Notes under the pieces: model-generated
The model's database searches: none
What the model saw: only the letters and a program-made list of their open reading frames with translations
What the model was told of the DNA's origin: nothing
Source of the DNA: Parcubacteria group bacterium GW2011_GWA2_45_30
Lineage (GTDB): Bacteria; Patescibacteriota; Minisyncoccia; Sungbacterales; HO2-52-23
Assembly (NCBI GenBank): GCA_001001625.1
Contig: LCKU01000023.1
Location: 1-19,388 of the forward strand
DNA length: 19,388 bases
Reading direction: 5' to 3'
Position numbers and translations under genes: made by a program
Shown: positions 7,110-12,765 of the stretch, piece after piece
Layout: every line of letters begins with the position of its first letter
Numbering within the stretch: position 1 is the stretch's first letter

Positions 7110-8180
7110 ATGAAATTCCGCAAATGGCGGATATCAAAAAATGACGCCATGCCCGCAGAAAAAAACAGCCATAAAAAACTTTGGCTTATCGGCCTAGCCG
7201 CGTTTATCCTATTATTTGCTATCATTGCGATTGCAAACTATTTGGGGAATAGCCAAAAAACAGGTGAAGCCGGCAAACCCGTTATCCCTAAAATTGATAT
7301 GCATGAGCATTTCCGCGCCGGAGGAGACGCCAGATATTTTTTAGTGGCCATGGCCGCCGCAGGCATAAAAAAAATGGTGATCGTGCCGACCGACTGGCCG
7401 CCTTCCAATCCAAAATACAAAGAAAACCTGACGGCCGCCTTGGAGGTAAAAAACAAATATCCGGATAAATTTATAGTATTTGCCACGGCCTGGAACAAAG
7501 ACCCGGATGCCGCCAAAATAATTGAGGATGCCGTAAAAAACGGGGCAGGAGGCATGAAATTCATTGATTGGTTATCTTCCAAAAAATATCCGAATGAAGC
7601 CGGTCCCGTGGATAGTGATAATATGTATAAAGTGTATGAGGTTGCCAGAGAATACAAAGTTCCGGTGCTAATGCACATTGATTTTCAAAAAAAACCGGAG
7701 TGGAAAGCGCAATTTGAAAAAGTTGCGGCTGATTTCCCGGATGTTACATTCATTTTAGCGCATTATTGCCGGGCCGCTTCCGGAAAAACTCCTCAACTCT
7801 CGCTTTGCGCCCAGACGCTGGATAAATTTCCCAATGTATATACGGATATTTCCATGGGCGGAGGTTTGAATCGCTATCGGGGTTATTTTGATAAAAGCGA
7901 AGCGAGCGCAAAAAAATTCAGGGATTTCATTATAAAATATCAGGATCGGATCCTTTGGGGCGCGGATATTGTGCTGGACGGAAAAATACGCGACGGGGTT
8001 GAAAAAAATCCTGCCTGGATTTTCAAACGCATGGCTACGGATTTCTTTATTTTAGAACACGGAAAATATCTTAATCTTTTGCATCCGGAGGACAAAATAA
8101 TACACCGCAGCCTTGATCTGCCGGATGAAGTGCTCCAAAAAATATACTGGGAAAATCCAAAAAAAGTGCTCGGGATCTAA
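7110..8180 (+). CDS. Membrane-anchored metal-dependent amidohydrolase (amidohydrolase 2 family)
   Basis: The protein is 356 aa from the ATG at 7110. A basic N-tail is followed by one TM helix (about 24-42), then a complete TIM-barrel amidohydrolase domain facing outside. Metal and catalytic positions look intact: HEH at 65-67, a Lys in GMKF (150), MHID (189), LAHYC (218), WGAD (286), and a terminal YWENPKK motif typical of the amidohydrolase-2 (PF04909) family of hydrolases and decarboxylases. The substrate cannot be read from the sequence. An anchored, exported form is less usual than cytosolic members. Start is uncertain: a GTG at 7077, with AAGGA ~12 bp upstream, would add 11 hydrophobic residues; an ATG at 7149 would also leave a clean signal anchor. 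It ends directly at the 8181-8214 terminator. Confidence 0.82.
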   Translation: MKFRKWRISKNDAMPAEKNSHKKLWLIGLAAFILLFAIIAIANYLGNSQKTGEAGKPVIPKIDMHEHFRAGGDARYFLVAMAAAGIKKMVIVPTDWPPSNPKYKENLTAALEVKNKYPDKFIVFATAWNKDPDAAKIIEDAVKNGAGGMKFIDWLSSKKYPNEAGPVDSDNMYKVYEVAREYKVPVLMHIDFQKKPEWKAQFEKVAADFPDVTFILAHYCRAASGKTPQLSLCAQTLDKFPNVYTDISMGGGLNRYRGYFDKSEASAKKFRDFIIKYQDRILWGADIVLDGKIRDGVEKNPAWIFKRMATDFFILEHGKYLNLLHPEDKIIHRSLDLPDEVLQKIYWENPKKVLGI

Positions 8181-8214
8181 AATCAAAAACTCGCTGCAAA
8201 GCGAGTTTTTGATT
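8181..8214. terminator. Bidirectional intrinsic terminator
   Basis: A perfect 15-bp inverted repeat, aatcaaaaactcgct / agcgagtttttgatt, has a GCAA tetraloop (8196-8199). A T-run lies 3' of the GC core on both strands. It begins on the base after the amidohydrolase stop codon and also ends the convergent copA transcript. Confidence 0.92.
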
Positions 8215-8231
8215 TAACAAATGCTTAATGG

Positions 8232-10739
8232 CTAAGGTTTTACCTCAATAGTTTTTTCCATGGGCGGCACATAACGGCGCAAAAGTAAGGAGTTTGTAAC
8301 CACCGAAACCGAACTAAAGGCCATGGCAAAACCCGCGATCTCGGGACGGAGCGTGGATTGAGAAAGATTGAACAATGCCTTGCCCAGGCCGCCTAAACGT
8401 TGCATTCCTAATGTCCACTCGGCCGGGCGGCCAAAGATGTGCGCGGTAAGAATTTGGGTGGTGAAAAAAAGATGAAATCCGGCGGCCACCGGAATTGCCA
8501 AAACATTATAGAAAAACGCCCAGAAAAGATTTTGCCAAACCTTTTTAATGGTTTTACCGGATAACTGGATGGATGTTACCACATCCCGCAGATCGTCTTT
8601 GACCAAAATTATTTCTCCGGTCTGCACCGCCACATCCGTGCCTGACCCCACGGCAATGCCGATATCCGCCTGGGCGAGCGCCGGAGAATCGTTGATTCCA
8701 TCCCCCACCATGGCAACCGATTTGCCTTCCGCTTGCAGTTTTTTAATCACATCGGCTTTTTCCTGCGGCTTTACTTCAGCCAGCACTCGATCAATTCCTA
8801 TCTCGCGGGCAATGGCGTGCGCGGTTTTGGGATTATCCCCGGTAATCATTATAATTTCTTTTTTCATTTTTTTAAGTTCCGCAATGGCCTCTTTGACAAA
8901 CGGTTTCAAAGTATCTGCCATGGCAATAATCGCCAGCGCGCGCCATATGTCCCCATCTTTTTTAATGGCAAATACTGTAGTTTTGGCCTGTCCTTGCAAT
9001 TCCTCAAATTTGGAACGCCATTCTTCTATTGATACCCCAAGTTTTTCCATGTAGGCGGTATTTCCAACCGCAATCTCCACCCCTTCCACCGTGCCTTTTA
9101 CTCCGTATCCGGAAACCGCTTCAAAGTCCTTTACCTCCGGAAGCGCGCCAAATTTTTCTTTTCCTTTCTCAATAACAGCGCGCGCTAGCGGATGTTCAGA
9201 GCCCTGCTCCACGGCCGCCGAGAATCGCATCGCCTCCTTTTCATCCATGCCGGAAAGCGCAATAAAATCAGTAACCACCGGTTTTCCTATAGTCAAAGTT
9301 CCGGTCTTATCCAAAGCAACCACTTGAATTCTATAGGCCTTTTCCAGCGCCTCCCCGCCTTTCAAAATTATGCCGAATTTGGCGGCGCGGCCGATTCCGA
9401 CAATCAAGGCCGTGGGCGTGGCCAAACCCATGGCGCAGGGGCAGGAAATCACCAAGACCGCAATCATTTTGGTAAGGGCCGAACGCAAATCATCCGGAAT
9501 AAGAAAAAAATACCAGGTTGAAAAAACAATTATCGCAAACACCACCACCGCCGGCACAAAATATTCCGAGATTTTATCAACAAGATCCTGTACCGGAGCG
9601 CGGGAGGCCTGGGCCTCTTCCACCATCTGAATAATTTGATAAAGTAAAGTTTCTTTGCCAACTTTAGTGGCTTTGAATTTAATCAAGCCCTCCTGATTGA
9701 TGGTGGAGCCAATCACCTCCTCCCCGACTCCTTTCCCCACCGGCATGGATTCTCCGGTAACCACTTTTTCGTCAATATGGGTTTTACCCTCCATGATTAT
9801 ACCATCCACCGGAATTTTCTCTCCGGGACGCACCACAATAATATCGCCGTTTGCAAGCTGATCAATCGGCACTGTAACTTCCTGCCCGTTTTTAAGCACA
9901 TGCGCTTCCTTGGCTTCCAGTTTCAAAAGTTCTTTGATGGCCTGCGACGCGCGTCCCTTGGCAACCGCCTCAAAATACCTACCAAGCAAAATGAAGAACA
10001 ACAGCGCGGCGGATGATTCCCAAAAAGGATGATCAATGTTGAAAAACAAAAATCCGATCATGGAATAAAAATACGCGGCGGATGTGCCTAAGGCCACCAA
10101 AACATCCATATTGGCCGAACCCACCCGGATAGCAGTAAAAGAATTGCGATAAAACGGCCAGGCGATTATAAACTGGATCGGGGTGGAAAGAGCCCAGTAA
10201 AAATAATTTAAATCTATCTGGAATGGCGGGTTTGAAACATCCACAAAAAATCCGGTGATAAATTTCAGGGGTTGCGCTATGATCCAAAAAAGATAACTGG
10301 TGGCATACGACCCGTAGCCGAAAAATCCGGATCCGGTGAGCAGGGGCGCGTGTTGATTTAAAAAGTCAAAAAACTCATGCACATGCGTCACATTGAACAT
10401 GTGAATCAGCATATAATAAAGAATTATGGGAAATGCCAGTAAAAACGCGGCCTTCACCCGCCGGCGCGCTTCTTCAATTTGCTTGGCTTCTTTTTTTTCT
10501 TCATCAGCTGCAGTTGCGCCCCGCTCATCCGGCCGGATTAAATCATATCCCAGCTGATTTATCAGTTCGTCAATTTTAGCGAGCGGAATTTTGGTTTCAT
10601 CAAATTCAATCGCGGTTTTTTCCGCGCCATAACTTGTTTTGATGGATTGCACCCCCGCCTGCTTTCCGATTAACTTATCTATGAGAATACTGCACGACGC
10701 GCAGTGCATTCCTTTGACTTTTAGAACAAGCTTGGTCAT
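8232..10739 (-). CDS. copA: Cu+-exporting P1B-type ATPase
   Basis: The protein is 835 aa, and all P1B-1 hallmarks are present. One N-terminal HMA domain carries GMHCASC (10-16). The others are TGES in the actuator domain (328-331), CPC in TM6 (433-435), the phosphorylation motif DKTGT (477-481), SEHP (514-517), GDGIND (679-684), YN in TM7 (744-745) and M...SS in TM8 (806-810). This CPC/YN/MxxSS set indicates Cu(I) efflux. The protein is slightly longer than usual because the TM1-TM2 loop (about 113-180) and the TM7-TM8 region (about 755-797) carry extra, partly hydrophobic segments, the first rich in His. It lies 47 bp downstream of the Doc toxin on the same strand and may share its promoter. 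No clear SD is present. Confidence 0.95.
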   Translation of the reverse strand: MTKLVLKVKGMHCASCSILIDKLIGKQAGVQSIKTSYGAEKTAIEFDETKIPLAKIDELINQLGYDLIRPDERGATAADEEKKEAKQIEEARRRVKAAFLLAFPIILYYMLIHMFNVTHVHEFFDFLNQHAPLLTGSGFFGYGSYATSYLFWIIAQPLKFITGFFVDVSNPPFQIDLNYFYWALSTPIQFIIAWPFYRNSFTAIRVGSANMDVLVALGTSAAYFYSMIGFLFFNIDHPFWESSAALLFFILLGRYFEAVAKGRASQAIKELLKLEAKEAHVLKNGQEVTVPIDQLANGDIIVVRPGEKIPVDGIIMEGKTHIDEKVVTGESMPVGKGVGEEVIGSTINQEGLIKFKATKVGKETLLYQIIQMVEEAQASRAPVQDLVDKISEYFVPAVVVFAIIVFSTWYFFLIPDDLRSALTKMIAVLVISCPCAMGLATPTALIVGIGRAAKFGIILKGGEALEKAYRIQVVALDKTGTLTIGKPVVTDFIALSGMDEKEAMRFSAAVEQGSEHPLARAVIEKGKEKFGALPEVKDFEAVSGYGVKGTVEGVEIAVGNTAYMEKLGVSIEEWRSKFEELQGQAKTTVFAIKKDGDIWRALAIIAMADTLKPFVKEAIAELKKMKKEIIMITGDNPKTAHAIAREIGIDRVLAEVKPQEKADVIKKLQAEGKSVAMVGDGINDSPALAQADIGIAVGSGTDVAVQTGEIILVKDDLRDVVTSIQLSGKTIKKVWQNLFWAFFYNVLAIPVAAGFHLFFTTQILTAHIFGRPAEWTLGMQRLGGLGKALFNLSQSTLRPEIAGFAMAFSSVSVVTNSLLLRRYVPPMEKTIEVKP

Positions 10740-10786
10740 AAAGCGGAGGAATGGTCAACGATAGAATTTACGCTGATTTTTTATTT

Positions 10787-11170
10787 CTATATTTTCTTCG
10801 AGTGTTTTTCAAACCATTCAGCCATTTTATTTAATTGGTATTTATTCTCCACCGCAGATAATACGAAGTTTTCCATCTCTTCATTGCTTATTTTAAATTC
10901 ATATCCATTAAGAAATAGAAAGCGGATTGCGATAGAAATTGCAGTTCTTTTATTTCCATCAATAAAAACATGGTGATAAGCGCAGGATTCAAAATAAGCC
11001 GCGGCCTTTTTAAAAATAGTTTCGTAAAGGTTTTTACCGCCAAACTGCATCTTGGGACGTTCAGTCATAGATTCCAAAAGATTTACATCTCGGACACCAT
11101 GTAACCCCCCTGTCTCGTCAACAATACGCGCATGAATTACCAATATTTCCTCTCCGGTTAAATAGCGCAT
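10787..11170 (-). CDS. doc: Doc-family (death-on-curing, Fic fold) toxin
   Basis: The protein is 127 aa, the normal length for Doc. The Fic/Doc motif HVFIDGNKRT starts at His67 and matches Doc's HxFx(D/N)xNKR form. The Lys replaces the second Gly of AMP-transferring Fic proteins, so the expected activity is phosphorylation of EF-Tu rather than AMPylation. The N-terminal YLTGEEILVIHARIVDETGG is typical of the family. All catalytic residues look intact. The gene is 8 bp downstream of an AbrB-type antitoxin gene, forming a type II toxin-antitoxin operon, and 47 bp upstream of copA. There is no SD before the ATG. Confidence 0.92.
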   Translation of the reverse strand: MRYLTGEEILVIHARIVDETGGLHGVRDVNLLESMTERPKMQFGGKNLYETIFKKAAAYFESCAYHHVFIDGNKRTAISIAIRFLFLNGYEFKISNEEMENFVLSAVENKYQLNKMAEWFEKHSKKI

Positions 11171-11178
11171 GGCACAAT

Positions 11179-11409
11179 TTATTTTCTCGCAAGCGCCTCT
11201 AGCGCCAGCCTATACTTTTTAATAAATCCGTCGGTCCATTCCAAAAGCTCCGGATCTATTTTGTTCGCCGGTTCAACTATTACTCTTTGCTTTTTAAAAT
11301 CCACATCCACCCGGACCTCATCTCCGATTTTAATCCCCAATTCTTGCAAGGATTTTTTAGGCAAGGTGACCGCCATAGAACTTCCTACTTTTAAAACCTT
11401 TTGAGTCAT
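11179..11409 (-). CDS. AbrB/MazE/SpoVT-type antitoxin
   Basis: The protein is 76 aa. The N-terminal half (KVGSSMAVTLPKKSLQELGI, then KIGDEVRVDVD) is the swapped-hairpin AbrB/MazE DNA-binding fold. The acidic/aromatic C-terminal part (about 52-76, DPELLEWTDGFIKKY) is the likely toxin-binding tail. It is the first gene of the toxin-antitoxin operon and by analogy represses its own promoter. That promoter is probably the perfect-consensus one at 11513-11541; the hairpins between promoter and ATG are candidate operator or leader structures. Pairing of Doc with an AbrB-type antitoxin rather than Phd is known. Confidence 0.9.
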   Translation of the reverse strand: MTQKVLKVGSSMAVTLPKKSLQELGIKIGDEVRVDVDFKKQRVIVEPANKIDPELLEWTDGFIKKYRLALEALARK

Positions 11410-11467
11410 AATTTTGGCTTAATCTATTATATCTTCGCTTCGCTCGATATAATCGGTTCGCTCGGTC

Positions 11468-11489
11468 GAAATGAAATAGGTTTCATTTC
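11468..11489. repeat. Perfect hairpin in the antitoxin leader
   Basis: A perfect 9-bp stem, gaaatgaaa / tttcatttc, has a 4-nt loop (tagg). An 8-bp stem, attatatc / gatataat, is just upstream of it on the plus strand (about 11427-11454). Both lie between the minus-strand promoter and the antitoxin ATG, so they would be in its 5' UTR. They could be operator half-sites or RNA structures. Confidence 0.5.
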
Positions 11490-11512
11490 CCCCCGTTGCC
11501 AATTATAATTTT

Positions 11513-11541
11513 ATTATAATCGCCTCTGCGCGTTATGTCAA
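11513..11541 (-). promoter_or_regulatory. Perfect-consensus sigma70 promoter of the toxin-antitoxin operon
   Basis: On the minus strand TTGACA (11541-11536) is followed by exactly 17 bp and then TATAAT (11518-11513). It points to the antitoxin at 11409, with a leader of about 100 nt. A palindrome (attataa/ttataat, 11502-11520) covers the -10 box and is a candidate repressor site. Confidence 0.85.
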
Positions 11542-11552
11542 ATTTTAGGTTG

Positions 11553-11594
11553 ACCCCGGTAGAGATGCAAAGCGAACTAAATCTCTAGCGGGGT
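11553..11594. repeat. 14-bp inverted repeat between divergent promoters
   Basis: The arms accccggtagagat (11553-11566) and atctctagcggggt (11581-11594) pair with one mismatch around a 14-nt loop. The right arm abuts the plus-strand -35 box, and the left arm is close to the minus-strand -35 box. It could be an operator serving both promoters. There is no T-tract suited to a terminator. Confidence 0.5.
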
Positions 11595-11623
11595 TGACAA
11601 AAATTATTACGCTATGCTAATCT
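11594..11623 (+). promoter_or_regulatory. Likely sigma70 promoter for the small CxxC protein
   Basis: TTGACA (11594-11599), an 18-bp spacer and a TGC-TAATCT extended -10 (11615-11623) lie before the SD GGAGG at 11649-11653 and the ATG at 11658. The -35 box is perfect; the -10 is only partial. Confidence 0.5.
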
Positions 11624-11657
11624 TTATTCATTGATCTTTTCATTTTCCGGAGGTTTT

Positions 11658-11966
11658 ATGGCAGTGACACTACATACCATCGGAATGGTCTATAACTTTA
11701 AAGATGGGTTGTTACATGCTCTGGTCGGACCGGATCGAATTATTCATGCATCGCATCAATGCACACCGGAACCCATTCCTACAGAATATAACTATCCAAT
11801 CATGAATTTCCGCGTTGGCAGACATTTACAAGATGGACGACATACCGCCGTACTTTTTTGCCGAGAATGCGGATTAAGAATAAAATTGGAATGGTCCTAC
11901 AAAATGGACCTTAAAGAAATTGACACCCAACTGGACGCCGCCGCCATTCGTTCTTGGTCAGAATAA
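11658..11966 (+). CDS. Small uncharacterised protein with a CxxC motif
   Basis: The protein is 102 aa. The start at 11658 is chosen because GGAGG ends 4 bp upstream, one of the few clear SDs in this window; an earlier in-frame ATG at 11631 has none. There is no signal peptide or TM. His33 and Cys35 (HQC) and Cys68-x-x-Cys71 (CREC) could form a zinc-ribbon-like site. Around them the sequence is beta-rich at the N-terminus and ends in a polar helix (KEIDTQLDAAAIRSW). I do not recognise the family. It is a single-gene unit with its own promoter and terminator, divergent from the toxin-antitoxin operon. A nucleic-acid-binding or regulatory role is possible but unproven. Confidence 0.7.
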   Translation: MAVTLHTIGMVYNFKDGLLHALVGPDRIIHASHQCTPEPIPTEYNYPIMNFRVGRHLQDGRHTAVLFCRECGLRIKLEWSYKMDLKEIDTQLDAAAIRSWSE

Positions 11967-11979
11967 ATTCTTTCATCCC

Positions 11980-12004
11980 CAGCGGCCCGGCCGCTGATTT
12001 TTTT
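11980..12004 (+). terminator. Intrinsic terminator
   Basis: A 7-bp GC-rich stem, cagcggc / gccgctg, with a 3-nt loop (ccg) is followed by A and a run of seven T. It lies 14 bp after the stop codon of the small CxxC protein. Confidence 0.88.
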
Positions 12005-12109
12005 ACCCAACCAATGCCTCTCTCTCCCTTTTCAGAAGCATCATGTACGAAATAACGGTGTTTCGAGGCCATGATGCGACCGAGCGGGCAATCATTAAAA
12101 TTTATTTGC

Positions 12110-12278
12110 GAATCAAATTCGGTCGAGGCATATGCGGTTTCGCGACAATGGGAGGATGAGTTTGCTTGGTTCTCCGACCGTAGTCGGAGAAAACTTATCC
12201 GACCCTTAATGAGCGAGCCGCCGGAGCGAGCGAATGTGCCGCGAAGCGCATATGCCGAGGAAACCGAATTTATGATTC
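12110..12278. repeat. Long imperfect inverted-repeat element with central hairpin
   Basis: This element accounts for most of the gene-free stretch 12005-12307. The arms (12110-12144 and 12240-12278) pair in blocks: gaatc/gattc, aaattcggt/accgaattt (12115-12123, 12263-12271), ggcatatgcg/cgcatatgcc (12127-12136, 12247-12256) and ttcgcg/cgcgaa. In the middle is a perfect 9-bp hairpin, ttctccgac-cgta-gtcggagaa (12170-12191). No protein of its own is evident. The design (long arms, nested hairpins) resembles 657-800, although the sequence differs. It may be a MITE-like or REP-like element. Confidence 0.6.
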
Positions 12279-12307
12279 TTACCGATAGCCGTGCCGAAAA
12301 AACAACA

Positions 12308-12745
12308 TTACTGAGTGGGACTCACCATACTTCTGACCTCTATTTTCCCTATCATATCAAAATGCGTCCTATGCTTCCCGTCCACCTCCCCCTCCCCGCA
12401 GGGCACCGAGCAATAAAACGGAAACTCTCCTTCCTGGGTTACCACAAATTCCATTTTTATGGTGGAACGCGCCGGCATTCTTTGCGACTGCCCGAAAGCG
12501 TCAATCGCAATTCCATGGTCATAATCATCCTCATTTACCGCGGTTATCACAATCTTATCCCCGCGTTCGGCCTCAATCACTTCCGGTACAAAACGCCATT
12601 CGTCTTTTTTGGCGATGATTGTAACTTCACGAATTTTTCCGGTAGTCACCGGTTTGGCCTCATCAGACAGCAAAAACGTGCGGTAAAAAACCCCGAAACC
12701 GAGAATCAGAACTCCTATAATGATTAGGATGGCGTATTTATTCAT
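12308..12745 (-). CDS. Membrane-anchored CuA-type cupredoxin (COX2-like domain)
   Basis: The protein is 145 aa. An N-terminal signal anchor (about 4-22) is followed by a cupredoxin domain (about 38-137). Copper ligands in line with a binuclear CuA centre are His77 (YDHGIAIDAFG), Cys112 and Cys116 (FYCSVPCG), a His (125 or 128) and Met131 (HFDM). In cytochrome oxidase subunit II and nitrous-oxide reductase the spacing is C-x3-C-x3-H-x2-M. Here about eight extra residues (GEVDGKHR region) separate the second Cys from His128. No oxidase subunit I is present in the window. It is 20 bp downstream of the CcdA-like gene and likely co-transcribed, which suggests a role in copper relay or extracytoplasmic electron transfer. 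There is no SD. Confidence 0.85.
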   Translation of the reverse strand: MNKYAILIIIGVLILGFGVFYRTFLLSDEAKPVTTGKIREVTIIAKKDEWRFVPEVIEAERGDKIVITAVNEDDYDHGIAIDAFGQSQRMPARSTIKMEFVVTQEGEFPFYCSVPCGEGEVDGKHRTHFDMIGKIEVRSMVSPTQ

Positions 12746-12765
12746 CCCGTTTTTAGTTCCAACTT

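Noticed and set aside
12169..12191. Perfect 9-bp hairpin as a terminator
   Set aside because: No T-tract follows on either strand and no gene ends there; it is better explained as the centre of the inverted-repeat element.
12071..12727. 218-aa plus-strand open frame
   Set aside because: It lies antisense over the cupredoxin gene and over the inverted-repeat element. The part outside the gene has no family-like motif, and the cupredoxin on the other strand has clear copper ligands.
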